From: Capitulum mitella
Taxonomy: Eukaryota > Arthropoda > Thecostraca > Pollicipedomorpha > Pollicipedidae
Assembly: GCA_030062745.1 (NCBI GenBank)
Contig: CP099847.1
Coordinates: forward strand, 22,718,374 to 22,782,373
DNA: 64,000 nt
Direction: 5' to 3'
Shown here piece after piece: positions 29,825-37,980 of this stretch. The notes below the pieces were generated by a model, which was not told where the DNA came from, did not search any database, and worked only from the letters and a program-made list of their open reading frames with translations. The position numbers and the translations under genes are program-made. Numbering within the stretch: the first letter of the stretch is position 1; each line of letters starts with the position of its first letter.

Positions 29825-32542
29825 AGTGTGTGTGTGTGTGTCACAATCACGGCCTCCCTTCATAATTTATTATCTGCACTAGCATCACAGAATACCAGAA
29901 CATACGACTCCTTCGTGCACCCACACCTGGATTCAACCCAGTAATTCAAGTGATTCAACCCCGAAAGCTTGCTTGGTTCATGCCAAAACAGTTCTTTCTG
30001 CATCACGGCCAAATCTCTGACCAGGAAAAGAAAGAATTTTATTATGATTATTCACGCTACCCAGAATGGCTGAAACTACCGAGCCAGACCAAATGTCTTG
30101 ACGGTGATTCTGCTGGAAATTATTCAAACTGTGCAGGCAAAATATTGCTTTCTGGGCATTGAGGAATGATTTCCTTCGACAGATCACCTGCTTTCTAAGT
30201 TATTTTTGCCACCGACGGCGCACGTGCGTTTACTGAAAGCCAGCGAGTATGCTTTGCAGATGCTACCAGTGAGAAACTTTTGAGTAGCATGACGATGGTA
30301 TGTGCGACGTTCTTCTCCAGTTCATAACCATATTCTAAAATTTTAGTAACCAAACTAATTTTTCCCTGGTACGCTTTGCAATATAAGTGAATGTTTATAG
30401 ATTTATTTCGTCATTTCTCCATCCGAGTTATGTCAAATGCACATCATGCATGTCCGAGAATATGCGGTCCATCATTAGTGAGTGTTCAAAAACGGCTGTT
30501 AGAAAAAGTGCCTTTGGAGTCAAAACATCGCGCTCCCAAAAGTTATATGAAAAAAGTAGTAAATGCTGCAGAAAGCTACAGCGCTATGGATACAGATGTA
30601 AGTACTGTGAAGAACTGAGTCATATCGCAGTAAAACTTTTATCATTCAGTGCCCAAAGGCTGAGATGCCGTTAGCATCCAGAAAGTGTATCGTAGAGTCG
30701 GGCCTGGCCGAGCCGAGCCGGCCGCTCAGCTCGATCTCTTTCCGGTCTTAAAATAAAGACTCACGTGGTCTGCAGCCTCGCTGGAAATAAATGTTCTGGT
30801 TAACATCACAGCGCCTTTACTTAGTCATAATGTTTGCCACTGAAATCATATTCAAAGAAAATACTGGAACAGACAATTTCTTCGACTTGGTGGTGTGACT
30901 TGACTCTGTGATTCTCTCCTGTTCGTGTGGTTTGACCCTGCGACCCTCCCCGTTCCCTGTGGCTTGTTTCGTGATCAGCCTCCCGTCCCTGTGGCTGGAC
31001 TCTGTGACCCTCCCCGTCTCTGTGACTGTACCCTGCGCCTGTCTTGACTCTGCGACTCGGCGCCGCCAGCTCGGAGCCGGTGACGCAGCTCGTGCAGCGG
31101 CAGTACCGGCTCAGCGGTCCGGTCTCCCTGGCGGCGGTGAACCTCAGCGCCGGCAGGGTGACGCCGTTCGCCGGCCGCCCGCTGCCGGACGAGGTGCTCC
31201 GCTGGACGCAGGAGGTCCGGGCCGGCCGGCTGCCGGGACAAGGTGAGAACACCTTGCTGAATCCTTCTCCCGATTGTGCCGCTCCAGACTAAGGGCAGAT
31301 TTTGTAACGGCAGTTAAAGGTACCTTAAAAAACTGCCCTGTCCAAGCACGAACTCAGGGGGTCAGGAGACCATGCCCCCCTGAGCCAAGCGGTTTGGAGT
31401 AGATATTTAGCCATTTCGCAAGAATACGGAGCAATAAATGATACATATGTTACAAAGCAGTCACTATGTTTTTCCTGTACGTTGAATACGAAGTTAATTA
31501 CGTAAAATTGTTGCTTTTTCCCGTACATTCGTCATATACCAGTGGCATATGACCAAATTCCACATTTGTCCCCCCCCCCCGAAAATCCTGGCTATCTGCC
31601 TGGTCACTTCCACGCCGTGTCAGTATGAACCTCTCCTGACCAGCTACCAGCGGGCTTTAGGACGATGTCGAGCGCCAAAGAGATTCGATTTTGCCGCAGA
31701 GGGTTGGCCAGTGCTCTGCCACCTGAACCACCAACCACGGGCATGGCTGTGTGACGGCGACCATGTTTGTTAGCATGCTCATGCATTACTGACGCGTGTC
31801 GAACATCGAGTAAAAAGCACTAGCCAGTCCTTGAAGAACGCACGCTCTCCCGATTTCCAGTGCTGTTGAAGTCGGACCCCTGGCTGCCGGTGCTGCCACC
31901 TATCGACTTCGCGGCACACCAGGCAGAGGAGCTGGCTCAGCAGGTGGACGATATTCCCTTGGCCGACGTTTTCGCGACACCGCCGGCGGGTGAGCGCAGC
32001 AGTACTGTTCAGGACATGCTGACATGAACCAAACGCCGTGAGAAGGTTGTCAATTGTCCCATGAGGTACTACTGCAAAAATGTACTTTCCCGTAGTTTAC
32101 AATTTACCTGTGACAGTTCAGTACACAGCTGAGAGGTGTAGCATTCTTTTCAAAGAATCAAGGCTTCGGTTCTAAGGCGTCTCTCCCAAAATGACCGTCA
32201 TTATCGGTACGTGTTCGTTCCTACAGCAACAGCTATGAAAAACGACCAAAAAAGTACAAAACAAAATAACGTAACATCACTCACCAGCTAGGTACAGGCC
32301 TTAGCATTTTCTTTTGGATAAGATGCTGTAAAAACTCGTAAATTTTTATCACAGGCCACGTTCCATTTGCTCACATTCTTCGAAACGAGTCAAGACGCTT
32401 AGTTTTTAAATCGTTGTTTAGCTATGCCAGATCTTGTGACCTTGTTGGCTGTATTATTCTGGCAATGCCTCATTCCGAAGTACAATCTCCGAAATAATGT
32501 CTTTTTTCCGCAGGTCAGCATCGCAAGCGAGATGAGCTGTAG
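5169..32542 (+). CDS. TXNDC16: TXNDC16/ERp90-like ER-lumen thioredoxin-fold protein (17 exons, whole gene)
   Basis: Joining 17 exons gives 2613 nt, or 870 residues plus stop, and intron phases agree at all 16 junctions. Domains in order: signal peptide ([16 protein letters not shown]), a thioredoxin-like domain at about 25-125, a second at about 128-220, a third at about 230-353, an acidic, charged linker at about 375-435, a fourth at about 440-590, a fifth at about 707-820, then a tail ending RDEL. ERp90 of vertebrates is an ER protein of about 825 residues with about five thioredoxin-like modules, so length and layout fit. Visible Cys pairs are unusual: C-x7-C in domain 1 and CPGS (CXXS form) at 733-736 in domain 5; I see no classical CXXC. 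That suggests a chaperone, binding or mixed-disulfide role rather than oxidase activity. The name rests on architecture and remembered sequence, not on an alignment. Exon 11's start is uncertain, and the transcription start is not identified. Confidence 0.75.
6419..6510 (+). CDS. TXNDC16: TXNDC16-like exon 2
   Basis: Acceptor TTTGCACAG and donor AAG|GTATGT. It starts in the phase required by exon 1 and reads [19 protein letters not shown] onward, ending LCK in phase 0. It supplies the helix and second part of thioredoxin-like domain 1. Confidence 0.75.
6511..10227 (+). other. Intron 2 of the TXNDC16-like gene
   Basis: 3.7 kb of non-coding DNA. From about 6990 to 7480 it holds a decayed relative of the G copy (compare TTGAGATAAAGCGACGAAAC at 7020 with the stretch near 49113) with AGGTCA sites at about 7130 and 7459. 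Element C fills 8836-10061. A possible small exon at 8526 was considered and rejected on phase. Confidence 0.6.
8836..10061 (+). mobile_element. TTAA-bounded nonautonomous DNA element, copy C
   Basis: It starts TTAACCCGCCTCCGAC and ends GGGCGCAGGTTAA. Both ends contain an inverted block of the form CGACTGGGGGG...CGGTTG: forward at 8848-8874, reversed at about 9994-10024. The right end has about 45 extra bases outside that block, as if partly duplicated. The interior has TGACCTAGGTCA at 9003-9014 and TGACCTGAGGTCA at 9300-9312. There is no transposase. It shares internal phrases with copy D and makes up a third of intron 2. Confidence 0.7.
10228..10373 (+). CDS. TXNDC16: TXNDC16-like exon 3
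   Basis: Acceptor GTGGCCACAG, donor CA|GTGAGT, phase 0 in and phase 2 out. It reads [16 protein letters not shown] and ends [11 protein letters not shown]. It continues directly from LCK of exon 2, so the fold runs strand then C-x7-C. GC content is high, like the later exons. Confidence 0.8.
11713..11834 (+). CDS. TXNDC16: TXNDC16-like exon 4
   Basis: Acceptor TGTTTTCAG, donor G|GTAAGG, phase 2 in and phase 1 out. It reads [20 protein letters not shown], then [13 protein letters not shown], the opening helix and strand of the second thioredoxin-like domain. Confidence 0.8.
12585..14042 (+). mobile_element. TTAA-type nonautonomous DNA element, copy D
   Basis: The left end TTAACCTTCGCCTGGCGGGG and the reversed right end (about 14007-14042) pair over some 30 bp, including the G-run and the TCACGAGAAC/TCATGAGAAC block. 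The right TTAA has decayed. The interior is dense in AGGTCA motifs: a perfect inverted repeat with 1-bp spacer at 12737-12749, and TGACCT-AAGT-TGACCT (DR4) at 13601-13616. Further half-sites lie at 13200-13240 and 13878-13905. There is no ORF. Confidence 0.7.
14800..15200 (+). mobile_element. Partial TTAA-type element with AGGTCA motifs
   Basis: A G-run at about 14845-14857 followed by GGTTAACGCTTCCCC aligns with the G-run/CGGTTGGAAGCTCCCC end of copy C. Downstream are AGGTCAGGTCA at 14979-14989 and AGGTCAAGGTCA at 15125-15136. Neither outer boundary is clear, so the span is approximate. Confidence 0.45.
15696..15962. mobile_element. 267-bp MITE with intact 10-bp target duplication
   Basis: Flanked on both sides by GACCTAGCAT (15686-15695 and 15963-15972). 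The ends are imperfect inverted repeats, AAGGACGTAGCCA on the left and TGGCTACGTGCCT on the right. The body has no ORF and a C-run near its right end. The clean target duplication points to a fairly recent insertion. A diverged relative lies at 31355-31605 and a left-end match at about 63043. A 9-11 bp duplication would fit Mutator-like elements, but the superfamily is a guess. Confidence 0.8.
16840..16992. repeat. 22-bp minisatellite, about seven units
   Basis: The unit is of the form CCGCTGACCTGTGAGAGGTCGG, alternating with a variant CCGCTGACCCTGCAGATGTCAG, so the array is partly a 44-bp dimer repeat. Each unit contains TGACC near one end and GGTC near the other and is itself nearly palindromic. 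A looser Arg/Asp-coding repeat (GACGATGACC-like, 16560-16670) precedes it. It lies inside intron 4. Confidence 0.85.
19900..20290. other. CpG-rich block inside intron 4
   Basis: About 400 bp rich in CG dinucleotides and GCCG words, which opens long frames on both strands (183 codons on plus, 77 on minus) because stop codons are rare at this composition. The Arg/Pro/Ala-rich translation has no domain. It could be an alternative promoter or an unmethylated island, but no TATA or initiator stands out. Confidence 0.4.
20802..20945 (+). CDS. TXNDC16: TXNDC16-like exon 5
   Basis: Acceptor CCGGCCGCAG, donor G|GTGAGC, phase 1 in and out. The codon split over the 9-kb intron is Glu, giving [19 protein letters not shown]. 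The exon includes TGACGTCACG and TGACGTCA words as coding sequence (GDVT and MTS). It completes thioredoxin-like domain 2 with [11 protein letters not shown]. Confidence 0.85.
22101..22252 (+). CDS. TXNDC16: TXNDC16-like exon 6
   Basis: Acceptor GCCGGCAG, donor TCG|GTGAGC, phase 1 in and phase 0 out. It reads [19 protein letters not shown] and ends [10 protein letters not shown]. It is very GC-rich. The CpG-heavy surroundings open a 218-codon frame on the minus strand, which is a shadow. Confidence 0.85.
22340..22580. repeat. Degenerate minisatellite of about 33 bp
   Basis: Just after the exon 6 donor, variants of a GGTGGAGGTCC...GGGTCTCGGAGGGAA-type unit repeat about seven times with heavy divergence. 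It explains the long Pro/Arg-rich open frames on both strands here. Confidence 0.7.
22968..23134 (+). CDS. TXNDC16: TXNDC16-like exon 7
   Basis: Acceptor GCGTTTCGCAG, donor CT|GTGAGA, phase 0 in and phase 2 out. It reads [20 protein letters not shown] and ends [13 protein letters not shown]. The final hydrophobic strand before a conserved Leu-Asp is typical of the third strand of a thioredoxin domain. Confidence 0.88.
23270..23870. mobile_element. Probable decayed AGGTCA-rich element in intron 7
   Basis: A C-run at about 23297-23307, AGGTCAGGTCA at 23434-23444, AGGTCAGTCTAGGTCA at about 23583-23598 and TGACCTTGCTTGA at about 23779 repeat the make-up of the TTAA-type elements. No clean TTAA termini remain, so the family assignment is inferred from composition and motifs. 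Confidence 0.4.
23891..23981 (+). CDS. TXNDC16: TXNDC16-like exon 8
   Basis: Acceptor GCATTTCAG, donor ACG|GTAAGC, phase 2 in and phase 0 out. It reads [20 protein letters not shown], then [10 protein letters not shown]. The Y-x-P-S-L-x-F turn is the cis-proline segment of a thioredoxin fold and closes domain 3. Confidence 0.88.
24440..24590 (+). CDS. TXNDC16: TXNDC16-like exon 9 (helix and charged linker)
   Basis: Acceptor TTCGAACAG, donor CCAG|GTTAGC, phase 0 in and phase 1 out. It starts [20 protein letters not shown] and then becomes a highly charged Lys/Glu helix ([20 protein letters not shown]). This is a flexible or coiled linker between domains 3 and 4. Confidence 0.85.
24949..25089 (+). 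CDS. TXNDC16: TXNDC16-like exon 10
   Basis: Acceptor CGTTGTTTTCAG, donor CCCT|GTAAAT, phase 1 in and out. It opens with an acidic run ([17 protein letters not shown]) and moves into [12 protein letters not shown], the buried strand of thioredoxin-like domain 4. The frame stays open past the donor to 25325, but that extension loses similarity to the fold. Confidence 0.8.
25782..26202 (+). CDS. TXNDC16: TXNDC16-like exon 11 (start uncertain)
   Basis: The end is firm: KEFLTM at a strong AT|GTGAGT donor, phase 2. The part from about 25960 ([12 protein letters not shown]..., then [18 protein letters not shown] and [10 protein letters not shown]) is clearly the second half of thioredoxin-like domain 4, with the strand-x-C-x5-C pattern and a proline before the last strand. 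The start at 25782 is simply the only nearby AG that keeps phase 1 without a stop. It adds about 45 residues (Ser/Pro-rich) not expected in the family, and the true exon may be shorter or split. Confidence 0.6.
26203..26495 (+). repeat. 61-bp tandem array duplicating the exon 11 splice donor
   Basis: The donor GTGAGTG at 26203 recurs at 26264, 26325, 26386 and, as GTGAGTT, at 26447, an exact 61-bp period. Each later donor is preceded by 15 nt (26249-26263, 26310-26324, 26371-26385, 26432-26446) and that in turn by CCTCAG. Each unit thus looks like acceptor, 15-nt exon, donor. The 15 nt are copies of the end of exon 11 (GAGTTCCTGACCAT against GAGCTGCTGACCAT). A last degenerate unit follows at about 26490. 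Confidence 0.9.
26508..26590. repeat. Stray hAT-like left end and AT-rich spacer
   Basis: TAGAGCTGAGAATTC at 26508 copies the first 15 bp of the element starting at 26591, including the flanking GGGCAG. Between them is a TATATATATTCAATA-type AT-rich stretch. It looks like a tandem partial copy or slippage at the element's end. Confidence 0.7.
26591..27919. mobile_element. hAT-like nonautonomous DNA element (1.33 kb)
   Basis: The ends pair over 16 bp with one mismatch (left TAGAGCTGAGAATTCG, right CGAATCCTCAGCTCTA). Just inside both ends are repeated GAATATTCGGA-type words (26625-26655 and 27770-27890), a subterminal repeat pattern common in hAT elements. The flanking octamers ATGGGCAG and GAGGGTAG agree at only five of eight positions, so any target duplication has decayed. 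No transposase ORF is seen. It occupies most of intron 11. Confidence 0.65.
27926..28045. repeat. Two DNA hairpins next to the hAT-like element
   Basis: A 12-bp stem (TAGCCCGCAACA and its complement) lies at about 27926-27955. At 27998-28045 there is a perfect 22-bp stem with a 4-nt TCTG loop. The second can form a very stable stem-loop in DNA or RNA. Between them are CACGTCATGAC-type palindromic words. They may be the ends of a foldback element. Confidence 0.85.
28262..28462 (+). CDS. TXNDC16: TXNDC16-like exon 12
   Basis: Acceptor ATCTGCCGCAG, donor AG|GTTGGT, phase 2 in and out. It reads [20 protein letters not shown] and ends [13 protein letters not shown]. Phase 2 entry matches both the normal exon 11 donor and any of the intact microexon units, so their inclusion would not break the frame. 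Confidence 0.82.
28576..28720 (+). CDS. TXNDC16: TXNDC16-like exon 13
   Basis: Acceptor TTCTTCAG, donor AAACAG|GTATTG, phase 2 in and phase 0 out. It reads [20 protein letters not shown] and ends [10 protein letters not shown]. It precedes the last thioredoxin-like domain. Confidence 0.83.
28920..29083 (+). CDS. TXNDC16: TXNDC16-like exon 14 (CXXS-type active-site loop)
   Basis: Acceptor GGCATTTTCAG, donor AACAG|GTAGAA, phase 0 in and phase 2 out. It reads [20 protein letters not shown], then [10 protein letters not shown]. The strand FILFSAPA followed by CPGS sits exactly where CGHC lies in protein disulfide isomerases. The second Cys is Ser, the CXXS form known from ERp44, which forms mixed disulfides with clients. 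Confidence 0.85.
29715..29842. repeat. Compound microsatellite (AT)n and (GT)n
   Basis: About 24 AT dinucleotides, then TGTGTGTCACACAC, about 21 more TA dinucleotides, then (GT)n. The two AT blocks are mirror arms around a small GTGTGT/ACACAC palindrome, so the whole can extrude as a cruciform. It lies in intron 14. The Tyr/Ile-only frames here are artefacts. Confidence 0.95.
31070..31242 (+). CDS. TXNDC16: TXNDC16-like exon 15
   Basis: Acceptor GGCGCCGCCAG, donor AAG|GTGAGA, phase 2 in and phase 1 out. It reads [20 protein letters not shown] and ends [15 protein letters not shown]. It forms the last helix and strands of thioredoxin-like domain 5. The intron before it has a CTGTGACCCTCCC-like repeat at about 30900-31060. 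Confidence 0.85.
31355..31605. mobile_element. Diverged relative of the 15696 MITE
   Basis: It shares GAGCCAAGCGGT, a CATTTCGCA/ATACG block, TATGTTTTTCCTGTAC, TGGCATATGACCAAATT, a C-run and GAAAATCCTGGCTA with the 15696-15962 element in the same order. The termini are decayed and no target duplication is visible. It is an older insertion in intron 15. Confidence 0.75.
31861..31989 (+). CDS. TXNDC16: TXNDC16-like exon 16
   Basis: Acceptor CCCGATTTCCAG, donor G|GTGAGC, phase 1 in and out. It reads [20 protein letters not shown] and ends VFATPPA. This is the post-thioredoxin tail, with no membrane segment. Confidence 0.83.
32514..32542 (+). CDS. TXNDC16: TXNDC16-like exon 17 with RDEL stop
   Basis: Acceptor TCTTTTTTCCGCAG, phase 1 in. 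It encodes GQHRKRDEL and a TAG stop. RDEL is a working variant of the KDEL retrieval signal and places the protein in the ER lumen together with the exon 1 signal peptide. That such a short exon reads straight into a retrieval signal strongly supports the whole gene model. Confidence 0.9.
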
Positions 32543-32925
32543 CAGAAAAGTGGGTTCCACGTCATTTGAAATGCAGTGGACGGCGGCACATCTCGCCCGC
32601 CTCTCCGGGTAGCGTCATCTGAAACATTACAGATGCGTTTTCGTCCCCCACGTGGCGGGCCGACCCATGCAACAGCGGACGATCGTGCGGCTTTGTGTGC
32701 TTCCCGCTCTGATCTCGCGCTATCTCCACATGCCGTCTTCCTGGGGTGGTGGAACATGTATCCCCGAGTGTGCTAATAAATATGAATCAGCCGAGACTGG
32801 CAAATATGTGTATTTTGTTGCCGTTCATCTGAACTGGTCCGGATCACGCAGCAGTTACGTCAGCTAAGCTTTTCCACTGCTTCGCTGCAACCAAATAAAA
32901 ACAATCTGAAAATTGAAGGTGACTA
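32543..32925 (+). terminator. 3' UTR and polyadenylation signals of the TXNDC16-like gene
   Basis: AATAAA occurs at 32775-32780 and again at 32894-32899, 230 and 350 bp after the stop. The first is followed by a TGTGTATTTTGTTG U/GU-rich stretch, so it is the better candidate. The open frames here (up to 80 codons) are not genes. Confidence 0.6.
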
Positions 32926-34394
32926 TGCACATCTATTTTAAGCATCAGAGGAATTCATATAAAACGTTCGCAAAAACAAATAGCATAGGAATGCTCGCAT
33001 TGGATGACGGTTGAGAAAACGTCATTATCTGTGATGGTGACGTCTTCATTCTTCAACATTTTATATGATGACTACCATATTAGAACATCTAACTTTCACA
33101 ACCATTTTCGCGATTCTTGCTCTTGACGATGTCGTCACTCAGATATCTTCCATTCATTTATCTGTTTCGTTCCGTAGTGATGTCCAAGCATGTGCCTTTT
33201 CTGTGACAGTACAATACTTACATGAGGAAGGATGCACGAGCCCACGGGCGCAAAAGCCCGTGGCAAAGTAGCACAACAATGGGTACTTCGTAACTGAAGT
33301 AATGACATGCATGATCCTGCTAATGAATGAAACGTTTTGTCATGTTTCAGAATATTGGGTGTTAGCTTAGCTACAGGTAACGCGTTCTGCGCTTTAACCG
33401 TCCTGTAAGGAAACAGTTTTACCTGCAGCTTCTAAATGCATCACCTCTGTTGACATCTGCGTGATGGTGCTGTCAATAGAGTCCCCAATGAAACGTCGAA
33501 AAATGTCCGATCTACGTAGCATAAAATTTTTAATTGTCTTCGGGCCGTCGCTGTCATATGTGGTGTGATACATCCGGCAGCAGTCACGGAAAAAAGAGTC
33601 CCGTCAAAATGAGACCAGCCTAACACTCGCGTGGCCCTGTGTTGCAATGGCGTTGACACTATCAGGTTTTCCACGGGTGCATTGGTGCCAGTCCTAAAGA
33701 TTCTTGGACAGATGTCTTAGGCGTGCATCTCCCGTCAACAATAACAGTCATGAAGGCAAGGGCTTTAACACGAGTAAAATATTTTAAGAACGTTGGCATG
33801 TTTTAGTATGTCTATTTTTACACAACGCCCGATAGATGAAATGATGCTGAGATACAGAAATCTGAGTAGTTCAAGTCATGTTGGTGAACACTCATACGGC
33901 AAGTTAGGGAAATTCTCTAATAACCTAGTAGTGACCCTCTTAAATCTGGGAAGTCTAAGCAATCACCAAGGTAAATCATGGCTAATTTAAAGCTCACAAA
34001 CATTGCATATCTACCAGGACAAGTTTTGCATGATCTAGAGACGTGCGCGTGCCAAATCAAAAAGCCAAAAACTACTTTGTAATGCTTTATGTTCGGCAAA
34101 CTTGCTCCAATGCTCTGAACAGTTCTCGACTGGCCAACTCAAGCTCAATTTCTCACTCCGCACCCATACTTAAAGTTTTAGCGGAACTGTAATGATGTCG
34201 CCGGTGGCCGGTGCCATATTCTACCCTTTGCGCGATAACACTCTATGTTTTATTAATCACTGTAAATAGTGCTGCTCCTTTACCAAGTGGTGCATTGATT
34301 TCCAATAGCAGTCCCTCTCCGATGGACAAAACTGAGGCTCGTAAAATGGTTTTAAGCACGCTCATTGGTGCAATCTTCCTGAAAATGATGCGAC
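32926..34394. other. Intergenic DNA, nothing recognised
   Basis: About 1.5 kb of AT-rich sequence with no long ORF, repeat or splice-bounded exon that I can support. A short palindromic phrase (CACGAGCCCACGGGCGCAAA-like) occurs near 33235. Confidence 0.5.
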
Positions 34395-35643
34395 TTAACC
34401 CTATTCCAGCACATCAATTCTAGAGCCAAATCTCTCTGGGGGACTCGTCCTCCCCGTCCCTTTCATTTCTCGGAGCCAGCCGTCCGATTTTGGTAGGAGA
34501 GGGATTAAACGAATCTTTGTGACCTAATCTACATTTCTGCGTGTTTCAAAATACGACAAATCTTCAATAGCTATCAGGAACCAAAAAAGGGAGCTTTATA
34601 TCGTGTTCATTGGTCTTCATTGGGTCGGATACTGTTGACAAAAGATTCTCCAGGATGAATGGAAATGGGACTCAGTGGTCGAAAACATGACTTTAAGATC
34701 AAAATGTCTTCTCATACACATGTCAGTGGCGTATCCAGCGACTATTTAAGAGAAGGTAATGTACAATGCATCCTTTTTGTGCTTTTAAGAGTTTGTGCCG
34801 CCTGAAATGACCCGAAATGGGCCATTTATTTTTATTTTTTTGTAAAAAGATTAGCTTACAAAGGCGGTACCAGGAACGAAGAATGGGGGGAGGGCTTGAG
34901 CCTTGATTTGTAATGCATGCGTGTGTCCATATCGGTGCGTATATTGTGTCTTCATACACTCGAGGTCAGAGAGTCTGATATTATGTTGACATAGTGGTAT
35001 ACGTTACAGCACGATTTTTTAGTGACGCTGGTCACGATTTTTTCTTTAGATAATCTGGGGTCATTGTAGGTCATCGGCTTAACATAATATTGGATGGCCT
35101 AAGATGACCTTTAGACGTCATTCGGCAATAGTGTGGGTTAATTCAAATGCTACAATTGACTTCAGCATCTATGCTTGTATTGTTACCTACAACAAATGCT
35201 TCTGCAGCTTCGAGACCGTATTTAAGCCGACGACCCTGCTGGGCAATGATTAACTTAGCATGACCTGGATCGGACTTCAAGGGTGAAAGACAATTGTGTT
35301 AAGTACAGATGAGCTCATAGTTGATTGGCAAACATTGTGATATCCGTTTCGCCTCATTGTTATTAATTCTTTGGCGTTCATTTGTGCTTAAACTCAAAAA
35401 AGTACCTACCGCCAATTTTTTACATTTGACCCGACCTAGAAGATTGTCTATTGACCTGGGATCTTGAATTGGGATACCAGTCGTGGGACCTCGTCACGCG
35501 CAACACGCGTGTTTTTTTGCGACGCTCCAGGACACACGATGTGAAAATAGCCTGGAGGGTCGTACCCCTACCATACATCCGCGTTATGCAGAAACCCTTA
35601 TACGGGCAAGGGCTAAGCCCCCCCCAGCCCGGAACAAGGTTAA
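34395..35643 (+). mobile_element. TTAA-bounded nonautonomous DNA element, copy E
   Basis: Left end TTAACCCTATTCC, right end GGAACAAGGTTAA. The inverted termini match over 13 bp with two mismatches, and the outer TTAA is intact at both sides. The 1249-bp length is close to B (1196) and F (1209), but the interior differs. It includes GTAGGTCATCGG near 35063 and GACCCGACCTAG near 35430. C- and G-runs lie just inside both ends. No transposase. Confidence 0.65.
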
Positions 35644-36239
35644 GAACGAAAGAATATGTGTAGGTCATATTGAGATATATTTTGCTTTCATGTGTTTATT
35701 TTTGGTAAATAAAATAATACCCTTGTCTTTTCCGAAGGAGCAGCTTTTCATGCAGTAGCGGTAGTATACATCCCGTCTGTGAATGAATAGTTGAATGCTA
35801 ACTAATAACTGATACATACCAGCGAAATACCAATACAAAATACTTATGTGTTTACCCACAACATGTATAACATGTTTTATTATAAAACACAAAGAGCCAT
35901 GCGCCTGAATTTATTTGTGGAAACAGGTGAAGGTATTCAATAATCGATAAATTCCACTGACACGTTTTTAGACGCAATAATCCTGGTTTCATTCGGCATT
36001 ATCGAGTAAAAAAACAGTAGCATGTTTGCTATGTCCGGCGGCAGGTACCCGGTGCCGCTAACCTTCTCGCAGACCGATCTCTACCCGGTATGTATGTGCA
36101 CATGTATGTATGTATTGAAGGCGTCCACGCAGTGGCTATTCTGTCCTCTCATCAAGATTACAAAAGCGATTACATAATCATTTGTCAGGTGAAGTAAAAC
36201 AAACTTATTTGAACACAAACGGCCATCACGGCGTCAGGT

Positions 36240-37325
36240 GTTCCAAGTGTTTTAAAAACGAAGCGCGTGAGGTGGCACTCGAGGCTGCCGAAGGCAGGCG
36301 GTTTCAAGCCACGGCGGCTTGGTAGAAGAGCCGCTGGGTCGCCGCCAGCCGCACGCGAGGCAGATGCATGGCACCTGTGCCAACAGCAACCGCGCGGATG
36401 CGGCAGCAGACCTGGACACGCGTGGGGAATAGAACACGTATGGTGAACGGGCACGTGGAGGAGCGCAAAGCACTGAAGACCTTCAGGAGGTCACGCGTTC
36501 TGATCAGGTACTCCACGCCACTCCACCCCAAGGCTTCCAGAGCCGGGGTAATGTGGTCCCCACGTCGCGCCCCGGTCACCAGCCTCGCAGCAAAATTCAT
36601 CACCTTTTGCATTCTGCTCAGTTGGCAAACGGCGGCTCCTCCCCACGCAGTGATAGAGCAGAGGATGTGAGAGAAGACGTGGGAGTGGACGAGGAGCTTC
36701 ATGACGTCGGGACTGAAGTAGAAATGAATTTTGAATAGTGAGACAGGGATGCTATTGCATCGCTGAACAATGGTGGATATGTGCTCTTCCCAAGTAAGAT
36801 GTCGATCCATGATTACGCAGATTACCTTCACAGTTTTTTTTTAATCACGACAGAACCCGATATGCCGATGTGAAAATTTTTCGCCTTTTTTATGGAGACT
36901 CGGACGCCAATGAGAATGAAGTCCGTTTTTCCTGGGTTCATTTTTAGATTGTTGGACCGAAACCAGTCCTGAAGGCACAAGACTGGATCTTCGATTCGGG
37001 TCTTGAGACATTGTAGATTGTGGATGTTGGGTGTGGTGTGGTCGAGAAGCTGGGTGTCATCGGCATAAGAAAGGAGTCGTCCGTAAGGAAGGAAACTGGA
37101 TAGGTCTTTGATGAAGAGTAGAATTTGGACTGGGCCAACGATGGATCCCTGGGCCATTTTACGTGACAAGGGTAAGGTAGCCAAGCCACCAGCGACCACC
37201 TGCCTCCGGCCACTCAGGTAACTGGCGAACCAGTCCGCCTCAACACCTTACCACTCGAGTTTGTTCAGAAGGGCGCCGTGATCAACACTGTCGAACGCCT
37301 TGTTCAGGTCAGCTGTTGAAAGAGA
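36240..37325 (-). mobile_element. LINE reverse-transcriptase fragment (palm to C-terminus)
   Basis: Read from 37325 downwards: ADLNKAFDSVDHGALLNKLE (palm motif with FDSVD), ASYLSGRR, then QGSIVGPVQILLFIKDLSSF, then LLSYADDTQLLDH (catalytic YADD), NLKMNPGKTDFI, LTWEEHISTIVQRC, SHILCSITAWGGAA and MQKVMNFAARLVTGARR. This is the standard non-LTR retrotransposon order. A TAA interrupts after KLEW near 37252, and the frame shifts at an A-run (about 36833-36841 on plus). The element is therefore truncated at its 5' end and non-functional. No target duplication was found. Confidence 0.92.
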
Positions 37326-37980
37326 CACGACAAGGCGGTACACGGTACTGCTTATCAGCTCACTGATCGATTGTTGCCCGGTGCAAGGTAACGCTCACCT
37401 GCTCACGGATCGATCTGCGCGCAGTGAAGGGTGCAGTCGATCTGCCCTCAGATCGGTCTGTGCCCGGTTCGCGGTGCAGCCCACCTGTTACAATGACCCT
37501 CAGCCTGAGACCAGAGGGTGCGTCTCTGTGGCCCTCAGTCTAAGGCCGCAGGGTGCAACTGAGCGACCTCAGGCGATGGATGGCCAGTCATAGCCTGTAG
37601 CCCGGTGGTGTATCGCACGAGCCCCGGCGTTCAGTGTTGCTGGATGAGATTTCAGCTGATGGATCTCGCCTCATTGACGAGCACTGCCATTCTGGCGGCC
37701 TGAGTGAGAGATCATAATGTTTGCCGAGTCTGAGAAGCATTATGAATCACATTCGAATGGATTAATAATGAACGCAATGGCTCCTATACGACTGTGCTAG
37801 TGCTGAGTTAACCAGCGCACGAGGACTCTTGCGCTGTTAACTGAATCATGTACCCGTATCGACCGCTGCGGTAGCCAAGGGGCATTCAGTTCTGCGGGGG
37901 TACCCGAAGTTCCAACGCAAGAGGTTACCTCAGCGCCGACGAGCCGAGCAGGGGCCCGACACGGCGCGAGGTCGCCAGCT

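Noticed and set aside
29586-29850. Tyr/Ile-rich ORFs
   Set aside because: Translation of an (AT)n microsatellite.
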